A stretch of DNA of 64,000 bases, from contig NZ_JBJYIN010000006.1 in assembly GCF_046237015.1 (NCBI RefSeq), forward strand, positions 1-64,000, given 5' to 3'. Under the pieces are notes generated by a model, which was not told the DNA's origin, did no database searches, and saw only the letters and a program-made list of their open reading frames with translations. Shown piece after piece: positions 1 to 8,453 of the stretch; position 1 is the stretch's first letter, and every line of letters starts with the position of its first letter. A program made the translations under genes and the position numbers. The DNA is from JBJYIN01 sp046237015. GTDB lineage: Bacteria; Pseudomonadota; Gammaproteobacteria; Enterobacterales; Enterobacteriaceae.

Positions 1-54
1 AATACCTGCCTGTCACGCAGGGGGTCGCGGGTTCGAGTCCCGTCCGTTCCGCCA
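1..54 (+). tRNA. aspT: tRNA-Asp (GTC), 5' end outside window
   Basis: This is the 3' two thirds of a tRNA. The anticodon arm reads cctgtcacgcagg with anticodon GTC, followed by a T-arm with GGTTCGAGTCC, the acceptor strand and encoded CCA at 52-54. The sequence matches enterobacterial tRNA-Asp. With tRNA-Trp next and hdfR/maoP further on, it corresponds to the distal tRNAs of an rrnC-type operon, so a 5S rRNA gene is expected just upstream. Confidence 0.95.
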
Positions 55-62
55 CCCTATTT

Positions 63-138
63 AGGGGCGTAGTTCAATTGGTAGAGCACCGGTCTCCAAA
101 ACCGGGTGTTGGGAGTTCGAGTCTCTCCGCCCCTGCCA
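63..138 (+). tRNA. trpT: tRNA-Trp (CCA)
   Basis: A 76-nt tRNA starting AGGGGCGTAG and ending GCCCCTGCCA with encoded CCA. The acceptor stem pairs fully and the anticodon loop ctCCAaa specifies tryptophan. It lies 8 nt after tRNA-Asp and is probably processed from the same rRNA-operon transcript, as in E. coli rrnC. Confidence 0.97.
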
Positions 139-143
139 AATAG

Positions 144-174
144 AACCCTTCACATATTGTGAAGGGTTTTTTTT
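144..174 (+). terminator. rho-independent terminator of the rrn/tRNA transcript
   Basis: A perfect 10-bp stem (144-153 with 159-168) around a 5-nt loop is followed by a run of eight Ts. It sits 6 nt after tRNA-Trp and closes the stable-RNA operon. Confidence 0.93.
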
Positions 175-573
175 GTTTGTATTTATCCTCAATCCTGTCT
201 CGTTGCTGCTACCAATCTTTTCCCAGTTATTCCCCTGAAATGAAGCTCTGATCGATTCAATACATTGTTATTGAATCAATAGTGATACTTGATCTTGTGT
301 TTTAGGATCGTGCTCGTTTAGCTGTAAATATGTACAAAATCACCGTAATGCCAGGTTGTGACCTTGCTCATCCAACTTGTTTGATATTTGCACTAAAACT
401 AATTACTACCTGAACGTCAGGAATAGCCTCCTAGCATATGCCATCAGGTTGCATTCACTTGTCAGGGTAGTTGTGAATATCACACCGGTAGCGCTATAGC
501 ACGAATCTGTAGCGTTATGCTGTACCTGAAATCTGACTAGGTAGCGGTAAGACTACACAGAAGGAGTTTAAAT
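175..573 (+). promoter_or_regulatory. ytf operon upstream region with operator-like repeats
   Basis: About 400 nt without a convincing gene, AT-rich. Two direct repeats, gtagcgctatagc (488-500) and gtagcgttatgc (509-520), start 21 bp apart, about two helical turns. The first contains the self-complementary octamer gctatagc. A 13-bp palindrome, tgtgaatatcaca, lies at 472-484; its 3-nt spacer is wrong for CRP. These are good candidates for sugar-regulator sites for ytfQ. A Shine-Dalgarno AAGGAG lies at about 560-565. No regulator gene is adjacent, so the protein that binds is unknown. Confidence 0.4.
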
Positions 574-1530
574 ATGTACAGACGTTTACTGATAGCTGTT
601 GCCGTTAGTGCGGCACTATGTGGTGCTACGCAGGCAAAACCGTTGACGGTAGGTTTTTCCCAGATAGGTTCTGAGTCTGGGTGGCGTGCTGCGGAAACTA
701 AAGTGTCGAAACTTGAGGCTGAAAAGCGTGGCATAACGTTAAAAATCGCTGATGCGCAACAGAAACAAGAGAATCAGATTAAAGCGGTGAGATCGTTCAT
801 TGCACAAGGTGTAGATGCCATCTTTATTGCCCCTGTTGTCGCTACAGGTTGGGCTCCCGTATTGCAGGAAGCTAAAGAGGCAAATATTCCGGTGTTCTTA
901 CTCGATAGAACGATCGAAGTGAACGACCCTTCTTTGTATATCGCGGCCATTGCTTCTGATAGCGTTTATGAGGGAAAGGTAGCAGGGGAATGGTTGGTGA
1001 AGGAAGTGGCAGGCAAACCTTGTAATGTTGTTGAGCTACAAGGAACGGTCGGTGCCAGCGTGGCGATAAATAGAAAGAAAGGGTTTGCCGATGGTATCGC
1101 TGCTGCGCCTGAAGTAAAAATCATACGTTCTCAGTCGGGAGACTTTACCCGTAGTAAGGGTAAAGAAGTCATGGAAAGCTTTATTAAAGCAGAGCAGAAC
1201 GGAAAAAATATCTGTGCTGTTTATGCTCATAATGATGATATGGCTATTGGTGCAATTCAGGCTATTAAGGAAGCGGGATTAAAACCAGGATCACAAATAA
1301 AAGTGGTCTCTATTGATGGTGTGCCTGATATTTTCAAAGCCATGATGAATGGTGAAGCAAATGCAACAGTTGAATTAACACCAAATATGGCTGGTCCTGC
1401 ATTTGATGCATTATTGGCAATGAAAAAGGAAGGGAAGCAACCGGAGAAGTTTATTCAGACAGAATCTCGATTATTATTGCAAGATACCGCAAAGCAGGAG
1501 TATGAGGCTAAAAAAGATCTGGGTTATTAA
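574..1530 (+). CDS. ytfQ: galactofuranose-type ABC transporter, periplasmic binding protein
   Basis: A 318-aa periplasmic solute-binding protein of the ribose/galactose family (Peripla_BP_4 fold). It closely matches E. coli YtfQ, which binds galactofuranose, including the N-terminal stretch after cleavage (PLTVGFSQ, then SESGWRAAE) and IAPVVATGW. Residues 1-21 form a Sec signal peptide (MYRRLL, hydrophobic core, then ATQA before Lys22) and there is no lipobox. It heads a four-gene transport operon. A stable hairpin follows the stop codon, typical for binding-protein genes that need extra mRNA. The ligand is inferred from similarity; close sugars such as galactopyranose are possible. Confidence 0.93.
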   Translation: MYRRLLIAVAVSAALCGATQAKPLTVGFSQIGSESGWRAAETKVSKLEAEKRGITLKIADAQQKQENQIKAVRSFIAQGVDAIFIAPVVATGWAPVLQEAKEANIPVFLLDRTIEVNDPSLYIAAIASDSVYEGKVAGEWLVKEVAGKPCNVVELQGTVGASVAINRKKGFADGIAAAPEVKIIRSQSGDFTRSKGKEVMESFIKAEQNGKNICAVYAHNDDMAIGAIQAIKEAGLKPGSQIKVVSIDGVPDIFKAMMNGEANATVELTPNMAGPAFDALLAMKKEGKQPEKFIQTESRLLLQDTAKQEYEAKKDLGY

Positions 1531-1536
1531 TACTCA

Positions 1537-1562
1537 TAATGGCGGGTATTCACTCGCCATTA
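1537..1562 (+). other. intercistronic hairpin between ytfQ and ytfR
   Basis: An 11-bp stem (1537-1547 with 1552-1562, one G-T pair) with tetraloop ATTC starts 7 nt after the ytfQ stop. No T-run follows, so it is not a strong terminator. It probably protects the ytfQ part of the mRNA from 3' decay or gives partial attenuation. Confidence 0.6.
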
Positions 1563-1619
1563 CCAGCGATTAGCCAATAGATTTTATTTTGCAGGAAGGT
1601 AGCAAACTCACTCATATAT

Positions 1620-1636
1620 AACTTGAAGTATGACGG
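1620..1636 (+). repeat. solo terminal sequence of the 38.1-38.4 kb repeat family
   Basis: The sequence AACTTGAAGTATGACGG is identical to the right-hand end of the hairpin-chain element at 38086-38426. Only the end is present here, in the ytfQ-ytfR spacer. It is either a decayed copy or an independently mobile end. Confidence 0.55.
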
Positions 1637-1676
1637 ACAACTCCTGACATATTGGGTTCTTGTATAGGTGAAACAG

Positions 1677-3173
1677 ATGGAAACTGCACGGTTATTAGAT
1701 ATTCGAGGCATGAGCGTTGAGTTTCCTGGAGTAAAGGCGTTGGATGGCGTCAACTTCACGCTCGATAGTGGAGAAGTCGTTGCTCTGTTAGGAGAGAATG
1801 GAGCAGGGAAATCCACTCTAATCAAGGCGCTAACAGGTGTTTATCGTTGTTCCGCTGGAGAAATTATCCTTGAGGGTGTGCCTATTAACCCAACTAATAC
1901 CGCGCATGCTCAATCATTAGGTATTGGCACGGTATATCAAGAAGTTAATTTATTACCGAATTTATCGGTCGCAGCAAACTTATTTATTGGTCGTGAGCCA
2001 ACGCGATTTGGTATTGTTGATCAGAAGCGTATTATCAACCAGGCTGAAAAATTATTATCAAATTATGGCTTGAATATTGATGTCAGCCAGCAATTGGGAA
2101 ATTATTCAATTGCCATTCAACAAATTGTAGCCATAGCCAGAGCAATAGATCTTTCTGCCAAAGTTCTGATCCTTGATGAACCAACGGCGAGTTTGGATGC
2201 TAAAGAAGTCGATATGCTGCTGGATATATTAAGGCAGCTACGTAGCCAGGGCGTTGGCATGATATTCGTCACGCACTTTCTTGATCAAGTCTACCGTATT
2301 AGCGATCGTATTACCGTATTACGTAATGGGAAATTAGTTGGTACGTTGCCGACCAGCGAATTACCGCGTATTGAGCTGGTACAAATGATGCTTGGACACA
2401 GCTTTGATGAAAATTTACTCAAGCGTGGCGAGCATAATCGCGTTACTAACTATCCGGTTGTGCAATTCAAACAGTACGGCCGACGTGGTTTGATTAATGA
2501 CTTTGATCTCTCTGTTCATCCTGGAGAGATTGTTGGTTTGGCCGGGCTACTCGGTTCGGGGCGAACCGAAACGGCACAGCTTATCTTTGGTATTAAGACG
2601 CCCGACAGAGGGGAAGCCAGAGTTGATGGTAAGCGGGTGAACATACGTGCGCCACGCAAAGCAGGAAAGCTGGGGTTTGGCTACTGCCCTGAGGATCGTA
2701 AGACGGATGGTATCGTGGGCGCGGCAACGGTACGGGAGAACATTATTCTAGCGCTCCAGGCACAACGAGGTTGGTTGAAACCGATTTCTCTGCGAGAGCA
2801 AACTCGCATCGCCGAACGTTTTATCCAACTGCTTGGTATCCGTACTCCCAGTCCTGAGCAGGAAATTCAATACTTATCTGGCGGGAATCAACAAAAGGTT
2901 TTGCTATCGCGATGGCTGGCGACCGAACCTCGCTTTTTAATTCTGGATGAGCCAACACGCGGTATTGATGTTGGTGCACATGCTGAAATCATACGGCTCA
3001 TTGAGAAATTGTGTGAGCAAGGTATGGCCTTATTAGTGATCTCTTCGGAGCTGGAGGAACTGACGGGTTATGCCGATCGCATTGTTGTTCTACGCGATCG
3101 CCAGCACATCGTTCATCTGGACCACGATGAAATATCGGTAGCAGCGATTATGCAAGCGATAGCGGTGCAATAA
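1677..3173 (+). CDS. ytfR: galactofuranose-type ABC transporter, duplicated ATPase
   Basis: An ATPase with two tandem ABC domains (about 498 aa, E. coli YtfR 500) that powers sugar uptake through YtfT/YjfF. The first domain has Walker A GENGAGKST (about residues 39-47) and Walker B LILDEPTASLD. The second has a degenerate P-loop, GLLGSGRTE, but a clear signature LSGGNQQKV and Walker B LILDEPTRGID, the normal asymmetry of RbsA/MglA-type proteins. I chose ATG 1677 because AGGTGA lies 5 nt upstream; an in-frame GTG at 1668 would add three residues. It is followed 10 nt later by ytfT. Confidence 0.92.
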   Translation: METARLLDIRGMSVEFPGVKALDGVNFTLDSGEVVALLGENGAGKSTLIKALTGVYRCSAGEIILEGVPINPTNTAHAQSLGIGTVYQEVNLLPNLSVAANLFIGREPTRFGIVDQKRIINQAEKLLSNYGLNIDVSQQLGNYSIAIQQIVAIARAIDLSAKVLILDEPTASLDAKEVDMLLDILRQLRSQGVGMIFVTHFLDQVYRISDRITVLRNGKLVGTLPTSELPRIELVQMMLGHSFDENLLKRGEHNRVTNYPVVQFKQYGRRGLINDFDLSVHPGEIVGLAGLLGSGRTETAQLIFGIKTPDRGEARVDGKRVNIRAPRKAGKLGFGYCPEDRKTDGIVGAATVRENIILALQAQRGWLKPISLREQTRIAERFIQLLGIRTPSPEQEIQYLSGGNQQKVLLSRWLATEPRFLILDEPTRGIDVGAHAEIIRLIEKLCEQGMALLVISSELEELTGYADRIVVLRDRQHIVHLDHDEISVAAIMQAIAVQ

Positions 3174-3183
3174 GGAGTCGTAA

Positions 3184-4194
3184 ATGACAGACATGAAAGC
3201 TCAGCCTGTCAGGCAAGTTCGCTGGACGTTTTCGAAGGGAATGCCTCAGCTTTTTGCCTTGATAGCCATCTTGCTGATTGACAGTTTGGTTGCACCCAAC
3301 TTTTTTTCTTTGCACGTACAGGACGGACGCTTGTTCGGTAGTCTGATCGATATTCTGAACCGTGGTGCCCCCGTTGCGCTGTTGGCATTGGGTATGACAC
3401 TGGTTATCGCGACGGGAGGTATTGATTTATCCGTTGGGGCAGTGATGGCAATTGCTGGCGCGACGGCAGCAACGCTCACAGCACAAGGGTATGCACTCCC
3501 ATTTGTTCTGTGTGCCGCCTTAGCCGTTGGCGCGTTATGTGGGTTATGGAATGGCTTTCTGGTGGCGATCCTGCAAATCCAACCGATTGTGGCGACTCTG
3601 ATGTTGATGGTCGCTGGGCGCGGTATCGCCCAGCTCATTACTGAGGGCCAAATTATTACTTTTGACCATGCTGGCCTGGCTAAGATTGGGAGCGGTTCGC
3701 TGTTCTATATGCCAATGCCCGTCATTATTGCCTGCTCAATGTTGCTGTTGCTTTGGTTGCTGACTCGCAAAAGTGCGCTGGGGCTTTTCATTGAATCGGT
3801 CGGCATTAATTTACGTTCTGCTCGTAATGCTGGTGTCAGTACCAAGTTGGTCCTGATGACGGTTTATGTTCTCTGTGGTCTCTGTGCTGCGGTAGCGGGG
3901 GTGATTGTCACTGCCGATATCCGGGGCGCGGATGCGAATAACGCGGGCCTTTGGCTGGAACTGGATGCGATTCTGGCAGTGGTTATTGGTGGGGGATCTT
4001 TGCTAGGGGGGCGGTTCAATTTACTACTTTCTGTCATTGGTGCACTCATTATTCAGAGTATGAATACCGGTATTTTACTCTCAGGGTACCAGCCTGAGTT
4101 TAATCTGGTGCTGAAAGCATTGGTTGTGCTGGTCGTCTTGATCATGCAATCGCCGCGTTTCTCATTCCGCTCTATTTTCAGGAGGTTCGGATAA
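3184..4194 (+). CDS. ytfT: galactofuranose-type ABC transporter permease
   Basis: A 336-aa inner-membrane permease of the RbsC/BPD_transp_2 family (YtfT in E. coli is 341 aa). Multiple hydrophobic helices follow a short cytoplasmic N-terminus. The family motif GGIDLSVGAV (about residue 80) and the GGGSLLGGR loop near residue 275 are present. Shine-Dalgarno AAGGAG lies 7 nt before the ATG. The stop codon overlaps the yjfF start by one base (TAATG), indicating translational coupling. It presumably forms a heterodimeric channel with YjfF. Confidence 0.92.
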   Translation: MTDMKAQPVRQVRWTFSKGMPQLFALIAILLIDSLVAPNFFSLHVQDGRLFGSLIDILNRGAPVALLALGMTLVIATGGIDLSVGAVMAIAGATAATLTAQGYALPFVLCAALAVGALCGLWNGFLVAILQIQPIVATLMLMVAGRGIAQLITEGQIITFDHAGLAKIGSGSLFYMPMPVIIACSMLLLLWLLTRKSALGLFIESVGINLRSARNAGVSTKLVLMTVYVLCGLCAAVAGVIVTADIRGADANNAGLWLELDAILAVVIGGGSLLGGRFNLLLSVIGALIIQSMNTGILLSGYQPEFNLVLKALVVLVVLIMQSPRFSFRSIFRRFG

Positions 4195-5156
4195 TGTTGA
4201 AACGAAATTTTCCCCTGCTGATGACCATGGTGGTATTTATTGTTGGTTATCTGTTCTGTGTCAGTCAATTCCCAGGGTTTGCTTCTTCGAGGGTTTTCTT
4301 TGATTTACTGACCGATAACGCGTTCCTGGGCATTGTGGCCGTAGGGATGACCTTTGTCATCTTATCGGGAGGGATAGACCTGTCTGTAGGGTCTGTCATC
4401 GCATTTACCGGCGTGTTGTTAGCCAAGCTGATCGGAACTTACGGGATAGATCCCTTTACCGCATTTGCGATTGCATTGGTGATGGGCGCGATGTTTGGCG
4501 CTTTCATGGGATGGATCATTGATACGATGAAACTACCCGCTTTTATTATCACGTTGGCAGGGATGTTTTTTGTACGTGGTATGAGTTTTATTGTATCGGA
4601 AGAATCGATACCTATCGACCATCCTGTTTATACGCAGTTGGCGAGCTTGGCATGGCGTGTACCTGGCGGCGGTCGCTTTACTTTTCTGGCTTTAATTATG
4701 CTTATTGTGGTTGTGATCGGTATTGTACTGGCACACCGCACCCGCTTTGGCAATCGAGTCTATGCCATTGGCGGCAGTAGCTATTCTGCTGAGTTGATGG
4801 GAGTGTCTGTACGACGAACAACTATCCATATCTACATGTTGTCCAGCACACTTGCTGTTCTCTCCGGTATTATTTTTTCACTCTATACCTCCGCGGGTTA
4901 TGCACTGGCTGCTAGCGGTGTGGAGCTTGATGCGATTGCGGCGGTTGTGATTGGTGGCACACTCCTTACTGGTGGCGTTGGTACGGTACTGGGGACGCTG
5001 TTTGGCGTATTAATTCAGGGGCTCATCCAAACCTATATCACATTTGATGGCACACTGAGTTCGTGGTGGACAAAGATTGTCATTGGATTCCTGCTGTTGG
5101 TTTTCATTGGGTTGCAAAAAGTATTGAGCACGTTCTGGTTGACCAGGCGTGCTTAA
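4194..5156 (+). CDS. yjfF: galactofuranose-type ABC transporter permease
   Basis: A 320-aa second permease of the same family, paralogous to YtfT, with the equivalent motif GGIDLSVGSV (about residue 60) and GGTLLTGGVGTV near residue 255. An AGGAGG ribosome site inside the end of ytfT precedes the start. It completes the ytfQRT-yjfF set. The gene converges on hdfR with only 12 bp between stops and no visible terminator, so read-through into the hdfR antisense strand is possible. Confidence 0.92.
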   Translation: MLKRNFPLLMTMVVFIVGYLFCVSQFPGFASSRVFFDLLTDNAFLGIVAVGMTFVILSGGIDLSVGSVIAFTGVLLAKLIGTYGIDPFTAFAIALVMGAMFGAFMGWIIDTMKLPAFIITLAGMFFVRGMSFIVSEESIPIDHPVYTQLASLAWRVPGGGRFTFLALIMLIVVVIGIVLAHRTRFGNRVYAIGGSSYSAELMGVSVRRTTIHIYMLSSTLAVLSGIIFSLYTSAGYALAASGVELDAIAAVVIGGTLLTGGVGTVLGTLFGVLIQGLIQTYITFDGTLSSWWTKIVIGFLLLVFIGLQKVLSTFWLTRRA

Positions 5157-5168
5157 ATAACCGATTAG

Positions 5169-5996
5169 CTATGCTGACAGCGCAATTGGGGTTTTGAGCA
5201 ATTGGCGAATGAGCGCCTGTTGATCGCTGTTTTGCAACCAGACGGCATAGAAGGGGCGAACGACAGGAAGTGTGTCCTCCAACACCCGCAGATGAGGATA
5301 AAGGTGTTGCCAGTGGCTGGGTAGAAATGCGCAGCCACCTGTGGTCGTTAACAGTTGTTGGGTAAGGTATGCGGATGTGGTTGTGAGTACAGGAAGCTGC
5401 TCGCTAGGCAGCAATCGACTTTCCTGCTGATGAAAATCGGCTCCCCATTCAAGTTTGATATAAGGCAACGCCTGGTTATTTTCATTCTCTGCCGATGTGA
5501 AAAGTGAGAGTGAAAAATTGCCCAATAGTTGACTGGCTAACTCTTCCATCTTGGGTTGTTCTGTCGTAATCAACAAATCTAATTGGCGCTCATGGAGTTG
5601 TTTTACCAATGAATGACGCAGCGCGATGCGGGCCTCTAACTGTAATAATGGTCGTTGTTGGTAGAGCGATTGTAACCAGGGTGTGAGGTATGCTTCCCAT
5701 AATGACGCGGTCGCACCAATGGACAGGAGACTGTGTTGTTGAGAACGAGCGACCTCTTTTTTGGCAATCTGCCAGGTACCAATCAGGCTCTCTGCGTAGG
5801 GTAGAAGCCGCTCTCCAGCAGGTGTCAGACGGATATTGTTACGATGACGAGTAAATAAATTTGCACCAAGTTGGGTCTCTAACTGACGAATGCGAAAACT
5901 TACGGCTGATTGTGTCAGATAAAGCGATTCTGCGGCACGGCCAAAGTGTCTTGTCCTGCTGACTTCCAGAAAGGTTTTTAGTAATTCGCTATCCAC
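5169..5996 (-). CDS. hdfR: LysR-family transcriptional regulator HdfR
   Basis: A LysR-type regulator, about 275 aa, matching E. coli HdfR (repressor of flhDC, the flagellar master operon) almost residue for residue through the N-terminal winged helix (LLKTFLEVSRTRHFGRAAE, then YLTQSAVSFRIRQLE). A substrate-binding domain follows. I chose GTG 5996: GGAG lies 6 nt upstream and the start aligns with the E. coli protein. Upstream alternatives are ATG 6002 and TTG 6008. It is divergent from maoP, as in E. coli. If function is conserved it links to motility and possibly to maoP. Confidence 0.9.
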   Translation of the reverse strand: MDSELLKTFLEVSRTRHFGRAAESLYLTQSAVSFRIRQLETQLGANLFTRHRNNIRLTPAGERLLPYAESLIGTWQIAKKEVARSQQHSLLSIGATASLWEAYLTPWLQSLYQQRPLLQLEARIALRHSLVKQLHERQLDLLITTEQPKMEELASQLLGNFSLSLFTSAENENNQALPYIKLEWGADFHQQESRLLPSEQLPVLTTTSAYLTQQLLTTTGGCAFLPSHWQHLYPHLRVLEDTLPVVRPFYAVWLQNSDQQALIRQLLKTPIALSA

Positions 5997-6115
5997 GCCC
6001 ATCTCCAAAAATTTTTGTCGTAATGATTTAAATGTTTTGTTTTACACAATGTCAAGCCTATCTAATACTCCGCGCCATAAACAACACGACCATAGAAGAA
6101 TTAGGAGCGTGTAAG
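5997..6115 (+). promoter_or_regulatory. hdfR-maoP divergent region, expected to hold maoS
   Basis: A 119-bp AT-rich divergent intergenic region. In E. coli the MaoP protein organises the Ori macrodomain together with maoS, a short site near maoP. By synteny the counterpart should lie here, but I cannot confirm its sequence from memory. A ribosome site TTAGGAG precedes the maoP start. Confidence 0.35.
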
Positions 6116-6454
6116 ATGGCGGAAAGCTTCTCTACTAATAATCGTTTTTTTGATAACAAATTTTATCCACGCGGTTTTTCCCGACACGGCGACTTTACAA
6201 TTAAAGAAGCACAAGTGCTGGAACGCCATGGTTATGCCTTTAATGAACTCGATCTGGGCAAACGTGAACCGGTTACCGAAGAAGAGGTTCTGTTTGTTGC
6301 AATGTGCCGAGGTGAACGTAAGGCTGAGACGGATAAGGAAAAGATATGGTCTAAATATTTAGATCGTATTCGTCGTCCTAAACGCTTCCACACGTTGTCC
6401 GGCGGAAAACCGCAGATGGATACGGTCGAAGAATACACCGAAAGTGATGATTAG
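6116..6454 (+). CDS. maoP: Ori macrodomain organisation protein MaoP
   Basis: A 112-aa protein, the same length as E. coli MaoP (YifE), with near-identical blocks such as YPRGFSRHGDFTIKEAQ, GYAFNELDLGKREPVTEEE and RPKRFHTLSGGKPQ. MaoP works with the maoS site to keep the Ori macrodomain of the chromosome structured; it belongs to the DUF413 family. I chose ATG 6116 (AGGAG at 6103-6107, matching family length); the frame is open to 6032 but that extension is not conserved. A terminator follows directly. Confidence 0.95.
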   Translation: MAESFSTNNRFFDNKFYPRGFSRHGDFTIKEAQVLERHGYAFNELDLGKREPVTEEEVLFVAMCRGERKAETDKEKIWSKYLDRIRRPKRFHTLSGGKPQMDTVEEYTESDD

Positions 6455-6460
6455 TAAGAG

Positions 6461-6485
6461 AATGGGGCGGTAAGCCCCATTTTTA
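6461..6485 (+). terminator. terminator after maoP
   Basis: An 8-bp GC-rich stem (6461-6468 with 6474-6481), loop GGTAA, ending in a T-run, 7 nt after the maoP stop. No terminator is evident on the other strand for yifB, which ends at 6579. Confidence 0.85.
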
Positions 6486-6578
6486 CGCCGACAACAGAAT
6501 GCCGTGCTCATCCCTTAGTGGCTAAAATGGCTAAACACAAGTGGTTGTCTCTGGCTCGATTATCGATGCGAGAGTATT

Positions 6579-8105
6579 TCAGCCAAGGTTCCGATGCAAC
6601 TGTATGAGTAGACGATCCATGCAGCGGTAGCTTAGGGCTTCTGCAAGGTGTTTTCTCTGGATATCGGCTTGGTCGGCAAGATCGGCAATGGTTCGGGCTA
6701 CTTTCAATATTTTGTGCCAGGCGCGTACGGATAGCCCCAGCTTGCTCATCGCTTCTTCCAGATAGGCCGCGTCTTCCCCTGCCAGTCGGCAATATTTCTC
6801 AATTTCATTTGGTTTCAGTAGTGTATTAATTTTACTGGCGCGATGAATTTGTCTCTGTCTTGCACACAACACTCGTTCCCTGACAACCGCGCTGCTTTCT
6901 CCCTGAATACGCTGTTGGCGTAAAACGCCGGGAGGTAATAGCGGCACTTCAATAGAAATATCGAAACGATCAAGAAACGGACCGGACAGTTTGCTGAGGT
7001 AGCGTAGCACTTGCTGCGCAGGCAATCGGTTATGGACGCCTTGATAATGGCCTGAGGGGCTTGGATTCATGGCGGCAACGAGCTGCACCCGCGCCGGATA
7101 GCGGACTTTGGCACGGGTACGGGAAATAATAATTTCACCGGATTCCAGTGGTTCTCGTAGTGAATCCAATACACGTCGCTCAAATTCGGGAAGTTCATCC
7201 AGAAATAAAATGCCATTATGTGCAAGCGATATTTCTCCTGGTTTGGGGAGGGCACCGCCGCCGACCAATGCCGTCATGGATGCACTGTGGTGTGGGGCAC
7301 GGAAGGGCCTCGCTCGCCAGTGTTTCATCGTGACATCAATGTTAATCAGGCTATTTACCGCTGCACTTTCCAAGGCCTCTTCATCGCTTAACGGCGGCAT
7401 CAGGTTGCCAAGCCGACTGGCAAGCATGGTTTTCCCTGTGCCCGGCGGGCCGAGCAACAACAAATTGTGACCACCAGCGGCTGTAATTTCTAACGCCCGT
7501 TTAGCCTGTTCTTGCCCAATGATGTCTTGAAGGTCGGGAGCGTCATCATCGAATTTTGTTAGTGGAGGGACATCGTGACTGTGGAGTAATGCCTCCTCAC
7601 CCTGTAAGAACGCGCAAACTTGTAGCAAATGTCCGGCCATGAGTGCTTCACCTTGAGGAACCAGTGCCATTTCCAGTTTGTTGTCTTCGGGCAAAATCAA
7701 CTGACGTTCGGATTTTATCGCCTCTAGCGCAGCCGGAATCGCGCCATTGACGCCGCGTAACGTGCCGGATAGCCCCAATTCTCCCAGAAACTCATACCGA
7801 CTCAACTTCTCTCCATTGATCTGCTCTGAAGCGGCCAAAATCGCCAGCGCGATAGGGAGATCGTAACGCCCTCCCTCTTTGGGCAGATCTGCTGGAGCCA
7901 GATTGACGGTTATCCGTTTGGCCGGAAAGGTAAAACCACAGTTGATGAGCGCACTACGTACTCTGTCTCGTGCTTCTTTAACGGTGGTTTCTGGTAAGCC
8001 AACCAGTGTTAATGCGGGTAATCCATTACTGATGTGTACCTCGATGTACACTCCCGGTGCTTCTATGCCTATCATCGCCCGGGTATAGGTGACCGCCAGT
8101 GACAT
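6579..8105 (-). CDS. comM: YifB/ComM family Mg-chelatase-like AAA+ ATPase
   Basis: A 508-aa AAA+ protein (E. coli YifB is 506 aa) related to Haemophilus/Vibrio ComM, a hexameric helicase that promotes branch migration during natural transformation. The order is an N-terminal ChlI-like domain (LPGLTxVGLPET type, about 25-150), Walker A GPPGTGKT (about 220), Walker B ILFLDELPEF (about 300) and a C-terminal Mg-chelatase domain. I chose ATG 8105 (MSLAVTYTRA aligns with MSLSIVHTRA). Its role in a non-competent enterobacterium is uncertain; the symbol yifB is equally valid. Confidence 0.93.
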   Translation of the reverse strand: MSLAVTYTRAMIGIEAPGVYIEVHISNGLPALTLVGLPETTVKEARDRVRSALINCGFTFPAKRITVNLAPADLPKEGGRYDLPIALAILAASEQINGEKLSRYEFLGELGLSGTLRGVNGAIPAALEAIKSERQLILPEDNKLEMALVPQGEALMAGHLLQVCAFLQGEEALLHSHDVPPLTKFDDDAPDLQDIIGQEQAKRALEITAAGGHNLLLLGPPGTGKTMLASRLGNLMPPLSDEEALESAAVNSLINIDVTMKHWRARPFRAPHHSASMTALVGGGALPKPGEISLAHNGILFLDELPEFERRVLDSLREPLESGEIIISRTRAKVRYPARVQLVAAMNPSPSGHYQGVHNRLPAQQVLRYLSKLSGPFLDRFDISIEVPLLPPGVLRQQRIQGESSAVVRERVLCARQRQIHRASKINTLLKPNEIEKYCRLAGEDAAYLEEAMSKLGLSVRAWHKILKVARTIADLADQADIQRKHLAEALSYRCMDRLLIQLHRNLG

Positions 8106-8381
8106 TCTTTCCCCCTTTTGTACGTGGCGACATGATGCGTTATCGCTGTTTTGGAAGGGAGGGGGATATGATGGGTTTGCGAGGCCGTATCGAAGAAAAA
8201 TGCTTTTTTGCATTCGCTTGCGTCATTCATGCGATCTGCATTGCCATGTTTAACTTATCTGTCTGCTCTCATCATTTTTGGTGAATGGATGAAAATAGAG
8301 AGATGACGCTCTACCCTATGATTCAACTCTATTTTTTTATGTTTTCACCGTAAGGTTGAAAATTAATAATATAAAAAAATG

Positions 8382-8410
8382 TTGTCATCATACGGCTGAC
8401 TGTGATAACT
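8382..8410 (+). promoter_or_regulatory. candidate promoter of the ilvLGMEDA operon
   Basis: TTGTCA at 8382-8387 and ATAACT at 8405-8410 with a 17-nt spacer, about 44 nt before the leader-peptide ATG. The flanking 8106-8381 region between yifB and the leader is AT-rich and shows no gene. The assignment is by position and consensus only. Confidence 0.5.
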
Positions 8411-8453
8411 CTGTAGGCATTCGTTCGACAATAGATGATTGAACAACCTATTT

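Noticed and set aside
472..484. TGTGAATATCACA as a CRP site before ytfQ
   Set aside because: The half-sites match CRP but are separated by 3 nt instead of 6, which places them on the wrong faces. Kept only as a general palindrome.
3246..3638. 130-codon open frame antisense to ytfT
   Set aside because: Ala/Pro/Thr/Ile-rich mirror of a membrane-protein gene, with no ribosome site and no conserved content.
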